From: JBGPTK01 sp963797765 | GTDB lineage: Bacteria; Acidobacteriota; Terriglobia; Acidiferrales; UBA7541 | Direction: 5' to 3' | Assembly: GCA_963797765.1 (NCBI GenBank) | Contig: CAWCQU010000007.1 | Location: forward strand, 62,001-126,000 | DNA length: 64,000 bases | Part shown: piece by piece, positions 9,074 to 18,066 of the stretch | Layout of the letters: the number at the start of each line of letters is the position of its first letter | How positions within the stretch are numbered: the first letter of the stretch is position 1 | Notes under the pieces: generated by a model | The model's input: the letters and a program-made list of their open reading frames with translations, nothing else | What the model was told of the DNA's origin: nothing | Database searches by the model: none | Translations under genes and position numbers: made by a program

Positions 9074-9553
9074 ATGAAGACAGACCTTACAGTCAGGCTC
9101 ATAAAGCGGCTGGCTTATGCTTTTGTTGGTCTTTTGGCGGGCGACGCGGTCTTGCTACTTTATCTTCTGCTAAACGCGCTCATAACCCGCTCGGTTTTGC
9201 TCGCAGTTCAAATGGGAGAACCTGCGAGGCAGATCCCGAATGCGCTTCAAGTGTTCGTTCTCTATGCGGGGTTCTCAATTGCAGGATGGCTGCTTGTGGG
9301 GCTCCCCATCGCTCTGTTGCTCCCTGCACGTTCCATCACAGATATGTGGTGGCCTCTTAGAGTGCTTGTAGGCGCCACTCTCGGCCCACTCGCTTTGTTC
9401 GGGGTCCTCGCGCTGGTCAGTCGCGGCCACATTAGCTTTCCGGGCAGCTTCAGGGGCTTGGGCTTGCTATGGGCTTTCGCAGCTCTAGTTTCCACCGTAG
9501 CTTTTGTGACATACGCATCCCTGCTGCGCAAAGGAAGGGTGGTTGGGGCGTAG
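9074..9553 (+). CDS. Four-helix membrane protein, unknown function
   Basis: 159 residues from ATG 9074, starting MKTDLTVRLIKRLAYAF. Four hydrophobic segments are visible (about 11-33, 60-80, 95-115, 128-148). No catalytic or binding motif is seen. It lies between copy 1 and the decayed copy of the small membrane-protein family, on the opposite strand. A TTG at 9059 in the same frame is possible. Confidence 0.55.
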   Translation: MKTDLTVRLIKRLAYAFVGLLAGDAVLLLYLLLNALITRSVLLAVQMGEPARQIPNALQVFVLYAGFSIAGWLLVGLPIALLLPARSITDMWWPLRVLVGATLGPLALFGVLALVSRGHISFPGSFRGLGLLWAFAALVSTVAFVTYASLLRKGRVVGA

Positions 9554-9765
9554 GGCTCTGGGCGGCAGACATCTTGTGGGCTTCTGGCAGAAAAAGGGCC
9601 GTGCCATTCTCCCCCTGATTTCTTGGACAGGTTCGGATGCCTGGAGAACCAGCCTGAGCTTGGAGTGGAATCCCAGAACATTCTGGAGGAGAGACAGTAT
9701 TTCGCTATCTTTTTTGATAGCCGCCGCTTCCATCACGTACGGCTCTATGTCGTGACAGACCATAC

Positions 9766-9985
9766 TTACCTGGCGAGCGCGGGGCGGAGGAGTGTCGCGA
9801 CGACAGACGGAGCTAGCCGCAGTGCGGGGCGGAGGAGCGTCGCGACGACAGACGGAGCTAGCCACAGTGCGAAGACGCCGGCGGTGACGAGGAAACCTCT
9901 CGCTCGGCGGGTTCGGTAGAAGTGGTAGGGGATGACGATCACCGCCGCAAAGAACACGAGGCATCGAAATCGTAGATAGTGCTGA
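9766..9985 (-). pseudogene. Decayed third copy of the small membrane-protein family
   Basis: The stretch VIVIPYHFYRTRRARGF and the ending LAPSVVATLLRPAL match the intact copies at 8483-8866 and 15143-15532. The N-terminal half is missing. Relative to the intact copies, one base is lost near 9965 in the stretch coding YDFDA, so the upstream part is out of frame. The last 15 codons are duplicated in tandem. I read this as a remnant, although the shortened frame remains open. Confidence 0.65.
9779..9868. repeat. Two tandem 45-base units
   Basis: Units 9779-9823 and 9824-9868 differ at only two positions (GTGTCG/GCGTCG and CCGCAGT/CCACAGT). The unit length is a multiple of three and duplicates the peptide LAPSVVATLLRPALR at the end of the decayed gene, so the duplication kept the frame. 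Confidence 0.9.
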
Positions 9986-10058
9986 ATCCTGGGACCTTTT
10001 GTTGCGGCGTGGTAAGCGCATTGACTGCGGCGAGTGCCCATCGTAGGCTGCAGTTCTG

Positions 10059-12638
10059 ATGCGGTCCTGGTCTTCACTACCCCGGCCATTGCTGGCAGGG
10101 CTGGCGGCGTTTCTTGCCGCTGCTGCCACTCTCTACAGTTTTCTGTGGATGTACGACGTACGCCGCGCGCGGCCTCAGGTGGAGCTCGGCTTCAATCGGA
10201 CAATTACTGCTCAAAACCAGTTCGACGCGACAACACATTCAGTCCCCATTCTTGACGTGGTGCCAGCTAGCCCCGCGGAGAAAGCCGGACTGAAAGCACA
10301 CGACCGAATTGTTGCAGTCAATGGCCGGCCTCTGGTGACGTCGGTTCCGTTCGACGAGGCCTGGGGCCGCGGGCGGCCGGGCGAAACCGTCGAACTGGCC
10401 GTGGAGCGCGACGGCGAGCAGCAGCCAGTTGTTTTGCATGGTGTCTTCCGGGCTGTTTCGGCGGGCAATGTGTCCGAAGGGCTGGTTCGGACATCGGCGC
10501 AAGAGGTTACAGGATCGTACCCCGTCTTGTTTCTGGTGGTCGGATTCGCAGTTCTGTTTCTTCGGCTGGAGGATCCCAACGCCTGGCTCCTGGCATTGTT
10601 GTTCTGCGCGTTCATCGCCGTTCCGAGCATTCCCAATCCACTGGCGCTGCCTGCGCCACTGCTCGCATTTGGTCTCGCCTTTTCGACAGTCTTCGCGGTA
10701 ATGCTCCCGTCGTTGTTCTATCTTTTCTTTGCAGTGTTTCCCACCCGCTCTCCTCTCGATCGCCGCGCTCCGTGGTTGAAGTGGGCCGGATTGGCGCTGG
10801 GAGCCTTTGCGGTAGTGTCCCGGATGCGGCTCGACGCGGGCTTGGCCGCGGCGGTGGCGAAGCTGATGGGCAGCCGCGCCGCCGACATCGCCAACCTTTC
10901 ATGGCGTTATGCGTTTATGGTGCTGGGGATGATTTCACTGGCGGCCAATGCAACAGGAACTCTGAGCAGTCATGAAGCTTCCCGGAAAGCGCGCGTGATT
11001 CTGTGGGGGACGGTCCTCGGCGTTCTGCCCATCGCCACGGAACGAGCCGCCATCGATTTTGCGGGATATGCTCCGCCTTTCTGGCTGGATACGGTGCTCG
11101 TCCTGGTCCTGCTCCTCTACCCGTTGTCGTTCGCTTATGCGGTGGTGAAATACCGCGTGATGGAAATCCCGGTACTGCTGAGGGTAGGTGCGCGGTACAT
11201 GCTGGTGCAAAGGGGTTTCATTGTTTTGCTTTTCCTCGCTGGAGGCTCGGCGATCGCGATCTTCACGCGTACTTTCTCGAGATTCTTCCAGACCAATTCA
11301 AACACGGGGATGGCTCTGAGCGCGGTTTTTGGAATTGCGCTGGTCTGGACCGCCGCGCCCATGGTGCGGCGGGGAACCAAGCATATCGATCGGGCCTTTT
11401 TTCGAAGCGCCTATGACGCGCGGATGATTTTGCAGGATCTCGCGGAAAAAATGCGGACGGTGAGCGACCGTCACGAACTCGCGCGCCTTCTCGAAAGCCA
11501 TCTACGCCAGTCCCTGCACCCGAAAACGCTTGCGTGCTACCTGCTGGGTGGCGATGCGCGGCTGGTCGCGGAGTTCGGAGCGGTTTCGCCCGCGCTTGAA
11601 ACGATTCCGGTGGCCGCGCCCGTTCTGCTTGAACTGGCACGCCGGGGTAAATCGCACGACGTGCCGCCGCCGGGATCGCCCGGCGCCGCAGAGTTCTCGC
11701 TGCTGGCCCCGTTAGCGCCGGAGTGCCTGGTGCCGATTTTGGAGCGCAGCAGCAGCTTGATCGGCTTGCTGGTTCTTGGCCCTCGCCTCTCGGAAGAACC
11801 TTATTCGGGCGAAGATAAGCGCTTGCTGGATTCGGTGGCCAGTCAGACGGGCATTGCTCTTGAAAATATTCAACTCGCGGAGAAGATGGCGGAGCGGATG
11901 GAGATGGAACGCCGCTCCCTGCATGAAGTGGAAATGGCACGGCAGGTTCAAGCCAGGCTCTTTCCGCAGAAGTTCCCTTCGCTGCGGACACTGGAGTATT
12001 CCGGACGCTGCATTCAGGCGCGCCGGGTAGGCGGGGATTATTACGACTTCCTGCAGTTGGCGCCTCGACGGCTCGGTTTTTTGCTGGCGGACATCGCAGG
12101 AAAAGGTTTCTCCGGGGCGTTGCTGATGGCCAACCTGCAGGCAAACTTGCGAAGCCAATATGCCGCGGCGCTGGACGATTTGCCAGGAATGCTTGAATCC
12201 GTAAACCGCTTCTTCTTTGAAAACACTACTGAGGAAGCCTACGCGACACTCTTCTTCGCCGATTACGAAGATGCCACCGGCCGAATGCGCTATGCCAACT
12301 GCGGGCATGTCTCGCCGTTGGTCTTGCGCGCCGATGGAACCGCGGAGTGGCTCGAATCCACGTGCACGGTGGTGGGGCTTTTTGAGAAGTGGCAATGCCG
12401 CCTCGCCGAGGTGGCCATTGGCCCGAAAGATACTCTTGTCCTCTACTCCGACGGTGTAACCGAAGCGGCCGGAACAGATGGCGAAGAATTCGGCCGGATT
12501 CGCTTACTGGATGCGGTTCGCGCCAACAAAGACATGACTGCTTCCGCCTTACTGGAAGCGATTGTTGCGGGCGTCTTCAAATTCAGTGGACCAGAACAGG
12601 CGGACGATCTAACGCTAGTTGTCGCCCGCGGTCGATAG
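10059..12638 (+). CDS. PDZ-membrane-GAF-PP2C (SpoIIE-type) serine phosphatase
   Basis: 859 residues. Order: one N-terminal membrane helix (about 9-32), a PDZ domain (about 60-130; DVVPASPAEKAGLKAHDRI), a block of about seven to eight membrane helices (150-400), a GAF-like region (about 455-610; DSVASQTGIALENIQLAEKM), and a SpoIIE/RsbU-type PP2C phosphatase (about 625-857). Metal-binding Asp motifs are visible in GGDYYDF, LADIAGKGFSG and LYSDGVTEA. Such enzymes dephosphorylate anti-sigma-factor antagonists in partner-switching pathways; no partner kinase or STAS protein is nearby. The periplasmic PDZ suggests sensing of exposed peptides or C-termini (inference). Confidence 0.88.
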   Translation: MRSWSSLPRPLLAGLAAFLAAAATLYSFLWMYDVRRARPQVELGFNRTITAQNQFDATTHSVPILDVVPASPAEKAGLKAHDRIVAVNGRPLVTSVPFDEAWGRGRPGETVELAVERDGEQQPVVLHGVFRAVSAGNVSEGLVRTSAQEVTGSYPVLFLVVGFAVLFLRLEDPNAWLLALLFCAFIAVPSIPNPLALPAPLLAFGLAFSTVFAVMLPSLFYLFFAVFPTRSPLDRRAPWLKWAGLALGAFAVVSRMRLDAGLAAAVAKLMGSRAADIANLSWRYAFMVLGMISLAANATGTLSSHEASRKARVILWGTVLGVLPIATERAAIDFAGYAPPFWLDTVLVLVLLLYPLSFAYAVVKYRVMEIPVLLRVGARYMLVQRGFIVLLFLAGGSAIAIFTRTFSRFFQTNSNTGMALSAVFGIALVWTAAPMVRRGTKHIDRAFFRSAYDARMILQDLAEKMRTVSDRHELARLLESHLRQSLHPKTLACYLLGGDARLVAEFGAVSPALETIPVAAPVLLELARRGKSHDVPPPGSPGAAEFSLLAPLAPECLVPILERSSSLIGLLVLGPRLSEEPYSGEDKRLLDSVASQTGIALENIQLAEKMAERMEMERRSLHEVEMARQVQARLFPQKFPSLRTLEYSGRCIQARRVGGDYYDFLQLAPRRLGFLLADIAGKGFSGALLMANLQANLRSQYAAALDDLPGMLESVNRFFFENTTEEAYATLFFADYEDATGRMRYANCGHVSPLVLRADGTAEWLESTCTVVGLFEKWQCRLAEVAIGPKDTLVLYSDGVTEAAGTDGEEFGRIRLLDAVRANKDMTASALLEAIVAGVFKFSGPEQADDLTLVVARGR

Positions 12639-12989
12639 ATTTTTCTCTCGTCTCGGCACCCAGATCCCGCATGCGGGACCATCGGGGTGCAAATATCGCA
12701 CGGCCATTCAAGCCGACACCTACATAAACAGCGAGAAGCGGAATACGGGCGCAGCCCTTCGGGGCTCCCTTCGTTCCTCAGGGCGAGCAGGGTAAACGAG
12801 CAGCGCCCCTACGATCGGAGAAAAGACAAGAAAGAGGGCGCGGCTGAAGCCGGCCCCTACATGAACAGCGGGAAGCAGGGCGCCCCGATCGAAAGTCCCG
12901 ATCAAAACCATCGGGATGCAAAAGGCGCACATCGGGGTGCATACATCGCACGGCCATTCAAGTCGGCCCGATCAGTGAGAAGGCAAGAG
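12639..12989. repeat. Intergenic repeat block (families A, B and a third element)
   Basis: No gene. It contains a partial family A copy (about 12800-12813) joined to a full family B copy (12836-12860, GGGCGCGGCTGAAGCCGGCC plus CCTAC). The joined A-B unit is nearly identical to 15659-15730. A further element containing ATCGGGGTGCA and CGCACGGCC occurs near 12683-12710 and 12930-12960 and again near 45655-45685. The block separates two convergent genes. Confidence 0.75.
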
Positions 12990-14327
12990 CTATGCCGCGG
13001 AGGCCGATCGAGCGAGAAGTTCCGGTTGATCTGAATCGGATGGCTGTTCCGTTGAAGCTAACGGAATTTTAACTCGTAGTGTGGTGCCTTCGGCGCTCGA
13101 ATCCATCTCAAACTGGCCGTTCAGGTCGCTGATCCGTTCGCGCATTCCGGCCAAGCCAACGCCGGAATTGGTGTTGGTCTTCCGCAAACTGTCCGACGTG
13201 CCCTCTCCCATGCCGTGGCCATTATCCTGCACGTTCAGTTGGACCAGATCAGCACTTCGTGCAAGTCCGATCTTCACATCGCGAGCTCCGGAATGGCGAT
13301 GCACATTGGTGAGGCTTTCCTGGAGCACGCGGAAAAGAACCATCTCGACGTCGTTGGGCAAGCGTTCAAATTTGAGAGGGAAATCGAGGTTCACCCGAAT
13401 TCCGCTTCGTTTTGCGAATCCCTCCACAAACCAGCGGGCGGCCGAATTGAATCCTAGTTCGTCCAGAAGGGGAGGGTGCAACAGATAGGAGGTGGTGCGA
13501 ATTTCCTGCAATGCCTGATCCGCAATTTCCGCGAGAGCGGCGAGAGCTCCGGCAGTCGAGCGGTCGCCCGCGAATTGCCGCTGTAGCTTTGCGATGCTCA
13601 TCTTCAGCCAGGTGAGCGTTTGGCCGGTGCTGTCGTGCAAGTCGCGAGCAACCTTGCGTCTTTCTTCATCCTGGGATTTGAGCAAGCGCTGGGACAGCAG
13701 GCGCAAAGTTTCCGTGCGCTGCTCGACCAGGGATTCCAGCGTGGCATGAGACTTCTGCAACTTCTCGGCTGCAACGTCCAGCAATTTAGCGTCCTCTTTT
13801 AGTTTTAGCAGATGTTGCCAGTTCTGAAGGACGATCGCCGCGTGCGTGGCAAATCGAGATGCGACCTCGATGTCCTGATGACAGTATTGATCCTCTTCGA
13901 TGCTACCGAAGCTTACAACCCCCAACATCTGGCGATTTGCCTCCAAGCTCACGCTCAAGATCGACTGCAAAGAGCCCCCCTCAAGACCCTGATCAGCAAT
14001 GAACTCACTTGCAAAGGGCAGAATGCGCGGGTTAAAGCGCTGGCACGTTTCGCCGCTGCGCATCATTCTTCCGAAGATACCTGTGCTGAGCGGAACAGCT
14101 GCCTGAAGAACACGAGGGACATGCGGCCTGAGTTCGAAAACAGTTTGCAGGCTGTAGGTTTGGCCGTCAGGATTGCACAAAGCTACATCGACCCGGGTGA
14201 AATCCAGAATCCATTTGAGCCGGTCCATGGCATCTGTCCAAAAGTTCTTTGGATTCTTGCATTTGGCAACGATGGAAAGGGTTTCGAGGAGAAGAGCATC
14301 CCGCCCGAAACTTTGAAAGCCGTTCAT
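12990..14327 (-). CDS. GAF-domain sensor histidine kinase (NarL-partner type)
   Basis: 445 residues, no membrane segment: a GAF domain (about 10-172), a coiled coil (175-215), a HisKA_3 dimerisation domain with the phosphorylated His at H231 (ARDLHDSTGQ), and an HATPase_c domain (N box ESLTNVHRHSG, G box DNGHGMG). Kinases of this type usually phosphorylate NarL/FixJ response regulators; none is adjacent. The start ATG 14327 overlaps the stop of the upstream AhpD-like gene by four bases (ATGA), so the two are translationally coupled. This suggests that a redox or peroxide cue links them (inference). Confidence 0.88.
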   Translation of the reverse strand: MNGFQSFGRDALLLETLSIVAKCKNPKNFWTDAMDRLKWILDFTRVDVALCNPDGQTYSLQTVFELRPHVPRVLQAAVPLSTGIFGRMMRSGETCQRFNPRILPFASEFIADQGLEGGSLQSILSVSLEANRQMLGVVSFGSIEEDQYCHQDIEVASRFATHAAIVLQNWQHLLKLKEDAKLLDVAAEKLQKSHATLESLVEQRTETLRLLSQRLLKSQDEERRKVARDLHDSTGQTLTWLKMSIAKLQRQFAGDRSTAGALAALAEIADQALQEIRTTSYLLHPPLLDELGFNSAARWFVEGFAKRSGIRVNLDFPLKFERLPNDVEMVLFRVLQESLTNVHRHSGARDVKIGLARSADLVQLNVQDNGHGMGEGTSDSLRKTNTNSGVGLAGMRERISDLNGQFEMDSSAEGTTLRVKIPLASTEQPSDSDQPELLARSASAA

Positions 14328-14899
14328 AACGCCGCCGCCCGCTGGGTTGTGAGTATGTGCTTGGCCTCGCGGTCGATGTCGAGTCTCAGGACGTCGGCAA
14401 CCGTGGTCGCATACATCGCGAAACCACACATGGCAATGGTCTCAACAATCTCGCTATCGGTGATTCCATGCTGCCGCAGGATTGCGTAGTCGGCTTGTTC
14501 GATACTGCGAGGCTCTAAGGCGCATTTCACGGAGAATCGGACGATGTCCCTGGTCCGTTCGGGCCGCAGCTCATCGATCTGTTCGGTGAGAAGGCTCAGA
14601 GTGTCAGACTCGACGCCGAGAAGGCTGCAAAACGCAAGGTGCGCCGCCTCACAATATTTGCAGTCCCGAGCCGTGGAAATTGCCACGAAAATCATCTCTT
14701 TCAGGGATTCGGGCAAGGCGCCGCGAGTGGAGATTCCGCGGTAAGCCGTCCAGGTGGCCTCAAGCGATTGCGGGGAATGTGCCAAGGTCTTGAAAAAATT
14801 GGGAACGAAGGGAAGCCGCTTCTCCCTTCTGATTTCGCCAAACATTCTTTTTACATCTCCAGCGGCGGAGCTTTCTGAAACGACTGCCAAGTGGCCCAC
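14324..14899 (-). CDS. AhpD-like alkylhydroperoxidase/carboxymuconolactone decarboxylase-family protein
   Basis: 191 residues, helical. The AhpD catalytic signature is complete: E68-x11-C80-x2-C83-x3-H87 (RDCKYCEAAH), which in this family forms a thiol redox centre reducing peroxides or lipoamide-linked adaptors. Length and the N-terminal VPNFFKTLAHSPQ fit the peroxidase-related subgroup. It is the first gene of a two-gene unit with the GAF histidine kinase downstream (ATGA overlap). A C-to-S scan or redox assay would show whether it is an enzyme or a redox sensor. Confidence 0.85.
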   Translation of the reverse strand: MGHLAVVSESSAAGDVKRMFGEIRREKRLPFVPNFFKTLAHSPQSLEATWTAYRGISTRGALPESLKEMIFVAISTARDCKYCEAAHLAFCSLLGVESDTLSLLTEQIDELRPERTRDIVRFSVKCALEPRSIEQADYAILRQHGITDSEIVETIAMCGFAMYATTVADVLRLDIDREAKHILTTQRAAAL

Positions 14900-15142
14900 A
14901 ATTCACCTCCCAAGTGCCTATTGTTGATGAGACGGGGGAAACAGCGCTGTTCTTTGGTGAGGGGCCGCTGACCAGAATTGTACTAGTTGGCTGCCGCACA
15001 CGTTCGAACGCCTAACGGTAACGCGTTCCCAGAAACAAAGCTGTCCAATACTGGACAGTAATGGCCGTGACCGGATAGGTGAAACAAGAATCAGGTTTAA
15101 CTTGGGTGATGACGTGCTGCAGCGGCCCTAGGCGGCGGCATC

Positions 15143-15532
15143 TCATACTTGCCTGGCGAGCGCGGGGCGGAGGACCGTCGCAACCACCGAAGGGGCGAAC
15201 CACAATGCGAAGATGGCCGCGGCAGCGAACAAACCTCGCAATCTGCGGGTTCGGTAGAAGCAGTAGGGGATGACAATCACCCACGCGAAGAGCACGGAGG
15301 CATCGAAATCGTAGGGCGAGCTGAAGCCTCTGTCGTACCTGTTCGCACGGATCCATAGAGCCAAAATCAGTTGGAAGCCCAGAGTCCAGAGGGATTGGAT
15401 TGTTTCGGTTGCGCCGAGGCCGTGAGCCCACAGGATGGTGAGTGCGAGGGTGTAGATTGCGGTTAAAACGATCAGCGCGATCAGCACGATCGAAGCTGAA
15501 CCGGTGCGCAGGTTTAACGCGGTGACGGACAA
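15143..15532 (-). CDS. Small membrane protein, copy 2 of a local family
   Basis: 129 residues with four hydrophobic segments, ending FAPSVVATVLRPALARQV. It is related along its whole length to the protein at 8483-8866, and the similarity continues upstream of the start (GTGCGGGGAGAATGGATTC occurs before both), so the duplicated unit included the promoter region. TTG 15532 has AGGTGA upstream, as in copy 1. Function unknown. Confidence 0.65.
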   Translation of the reverse strand: MSVTALNLRTGSASIVLIALIVLTAIYTLALTILWAHGLGATETIQSLWTLGFQLILALWIRANRYDRGFSSPYDFDASVLFAWVIVIPYCFYRTRRLRGLFAAAAIFALWFAPSVVATVLRPALARQV

Positions 15533-15658
15533 TTCGGTTCACCTACACAAACGTTAAGGACAGTGCGGGGAGAATGGATTCGGCGGGCGATTGTGTCAAG
15601 GATTTATTGGGATTTCAGCGGGATTGTGGAGTCGGGAGGATTGTCATAAGAGGAAAAC

Positions 15659-15730
15659 GGGCGCAGCAAGCAGCGCCCCTACGAACGGAGAAAACACAAG
15701 AAAGAGGGCGCGGCTGAAGCCGGCCCCTAC
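15659..15730 (-). repeat. Joined family A and family B repeats
   Basis: Family A at 15659-15682 and family B at 15706-15730 are separated by 23 bases (AACGGAGAAAACACAAGAAA). The same arrangement, two mismatches apart, is found at 12800-12860, so A-spacer-B is itself a repeated unit. It lies just downstream of the DUF4157 gene. Confidence 0.85.
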
Positions 15731-15750
15731 AATGCCGTACGAGGCGGAGA

Positions 15751-17907
15751 TTAATCGGGGAAGCTGGAGGGATTGCGGGGGGCCAGGATCTTATCCCAAG
15801 TTTTTAGTATGGGATCGGCCATCTTTCTAACCACTCGGAGGTCGCGGGCCACATCGCCGGTGATCGGCGCGACTTCTGGATTTCGCACGGCGAGCTTGAG
15901 CAAAAAGTCACGCTCGGTATTGACGTTGGTGTGAGCGTCGCCCGGAAACGCGGCGGATCGCTCGTCGTCTGTGGCGTGGTGCTCCTCGAATGCCAGTACA
16001 TCGGCCGTCGAGTCAAGCGGATGAAGCAGGTCCATTCCCTCAACAATCTTACGCGTTACTCCCTCGGAAAGGGCGATATCGATTTGCGACACGGGATGCT
16101 TGGCCTCATCCGTCGATGCAGGATCGATGTCCGTTTTCTTGTGGATAGTCAGCTTCTGAACCTTCGACCAGAAGGGGATCGAGTTGTCAAAGCGGACCGC
16201 CCCGCCGAACTGGGGTACCGTCCAATCCGTCGGCTTGACGAACAATTGCACATATTTTCGGTGCAGGTTTAGCCCCAGGGCCCATGCGCTATTCAACAAC
16301 TCGTAAGCGGCAATCGATCCTTCCTGCGCCTTGGTGCGGGGCGGAGTGGGACCGCTGGAGCCCGAGGCGCCCGCCGGAACAAATGTCTCGAAGGTCGGAG
16401 GAGTCGCTGACGGGTCGATTGCAAACGCGCCAGGGTTAGTTGGGTCAAGAATCCTCCAAGGCACCACTTCAAAGTGAGCTGCGTTGTGCAGCTTTTTCGC
16501 CGGCGGCTGCGTCTTAAAGCCGGGAGCATCGATATAAACATCGTCCCCAATTCCCAAGCTGGCCGTATGCATGCTCTCGTGGATCAGAATCACTATCGAC
16601 TGGTTCTCGTCGGGGTCGTCGATAACTGTGGGAGCGACGCTGATACTGTCCGAGCCGCTTAAGCCACCCTCTTCGACCTCCTTAGAAAAACCCGATCCGC
16701 GGTCGGTGATGATGTGGTTCGTAGTGTGCAGCGTATTCATGCGGGCGCGGGCCGCAGCGTATTTAGATTTTGCGGAGGCTACGTTGGCCGCTCCGAAAAC
16801 CTGCTTAATCCATTCGTCCCGCGCACCGCTGGCGATGTCGGCAAAGATATCGTTGGCGTGGTTGACGAGTTTGGTGATGTTGGCGGCGTCGTCAGTCCCC
16901 GCACGCGGAAGAACATCGAGCTTGGCGGGATCGCCGAGCTGGAGGGAAATGCCCCTCTCCCAGAGAATCGCTTCGGCCTTGCGGATCAATTGTTCGCGGA
17001 GCGGCAGCGCCTCGAACCCGCCTTTGATCAATCCGAATTGGATCCGCTCCGTCACTTCCTTTTTCTCCAGGGCGGTGAGCTCAGCCCAGGCATTGTCGAT
17101 CAATCGTTGAGCGCCCTCGGCATTGGCGCCGAAGTTGGCGCCATCGGCGCCGGTGACCGCCGTCAGCAGATCACGAAGATTGGGCGGGATGCGCCGCATC
17201 TGGATGACTGGTGGACGCGCCGCGGCTACTTCGCGCGCCGGGTTGGCGTCTTGCATCGCATAGCGCGAAGATCCTGCCCCGCCTGGATTGGCGTCGAGCA
17301 AATCCTCACTCGATTGGCCGCGTGCGACCCGATCCGCCACCTCGTCTGCCTGACGTTCGTACGCGTCACCCGCCTGTCCCATGCCTCCGCTCACCGCCAG
17401 GCCGGCTTGCTGCTGGACCACGTGAGCGGCCTCATGGGCCGCGGTATGTAGGCTGGGCTTGCGAGAGAATGTTACGTCCGGTCCACTGGCGAACGCCTCG
17501 GCTCCCATTGCCAGGGCATTTGCGGCGGCGCGGCTGTCCGTGTGGGCGCGTACGTGCGATATGTCGTGGCGACCGAATGAGCTCTGGATTGCCTCGAGGA
17601 AGGGCAGGGGATGAGCGGATTGACTGGTGGAGACAGAGGGCGTGCGCTCGCCGTGGGCGATACCCGCGAATTGTCGTTCGAGCGTGGACGCAGGCGCTTT
17701 AATCGATGCTGGACCGGCTAGTCCGGCTTTGGGTGCTTCGGTATCAGACCGCAACATTCGTTGCATTGCTTGATTACCGATTGCACCCTGCAATTGTAGG
17801 ATGGAGGGCTCGCGATGCGACGGAACCTGTTTTGGGGAGTTTGACCGGGCAATACGGGAGGATACCGGATTTTGAAGCTGACTCGGCCTTCGTGAAAAGG
17901 TTCGCAT
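15751..17907 (-). CDS. DUF4157 (eCIS core) domain protein with a second HExxH motif
   Basis: 718 residues, no signal peptide or membrane segment. The N-terminus has the IGNQAMQRML box (42-52) typical of DUF4157 proteins. The DUF4157 domain (about 102-172) has RAHTDSRAAANAL and HEAAHVVQQ (HExxH at 158-162), with YERQADEVADRV following at 183-194. DUF4157 proteins are frequently encoded with extracellular contractile injection systems or toxin modules, but no sheath, tube or baseplate gene is in this window. A second HExxH (HESMH, 443-447) followed by HNAAHFE (474-480) suggests a separate C-terminal zinc peptidase-like domain. The last 200 residues match nothing I know. Confidence 0.8.
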   Translation of the reverse strand: MRTFSRRPSQLQNPVSSRIARSNSPKQVPSHREPSILQLQGAIGNQAMQRMLRSDTEAPKAGLAGPASIKAPASTLERQFAGIAHGERTPSVSTSQSAHPLPFLEAIQSSFGRHDISHVRAHTDSRAAANALAMGAEAFASGPDVTFSRKPSLHTAAHEAAHVVQQQAGLAVSGGMGQAGDAYERQADEVADRVARGQSSEDLLDANPGGAGSSRYAMQDANPAREVAAARPPVIQMRRIPPNLRDLLTAVTGADGANFGANAEGAQRLIDNAWAELTALEKKEVTERIQFGLIKGGFEALPLREQLIRKAEAILWERGISLQLGDPAKLDVLPRAGTDDAANITKLVNHANDIFADIASGARDEWIKQVFGAANVASAKSKYAAARARMNTLHTTNHIITDRGSGFSKEVEEGGLSGSDSISVAPTVIDDPDENQSIVILIHESMHTASLGIGDDVYIDAPGFKTQPPAKKLHNAAHFEVVPWRILDPTNPGAFAIDPSATPPTFETFVPAGASGSSGPTPPRTKAQEGSIAAYELLNSAWALGLNLHRKYVQLFVKPTDWTVPQFGGAVRFDNSIPFWSKVQKLTIHKKTDIDPASTDEAKHPVSQIDIALSEGVTRKIVEGMDLLHPLDSTADVLAFEEHHATDDERSAAFPGDAHTNVNTERDFLLKLAVRNPEVAPITGDVARDLRVVRKMADPILKTWDKILAPRNPSSFPD

Positions 17908-18066
17908 GCTCGATGCCCAATTGGATTTCAGCAGCGCGGACTAATGTTCGATATGTTCCTAGAAACACCCGGCCGCAGCGAAGACCAAGCACTGCGCGAG
18001 ATAATATCACAATAGTTTAGACGCCGTATGGGCATAGGGTTGCCATCGAGGAAAGAGCCTGGAACT

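Noticed and set aside
9779..9868. Start of a CRISPR or minisatellite array
   Set aside because: Only two adjacent units without spacers; a simple in-frame duplication at the end of a decayed gene.
11263..12144. 293-codon minus-strand frame inside the phosphatase gene
   Set aside because: A high-GC shadow frame, Pro/Arg rich, opposite a gene with clear PP2C motifs.
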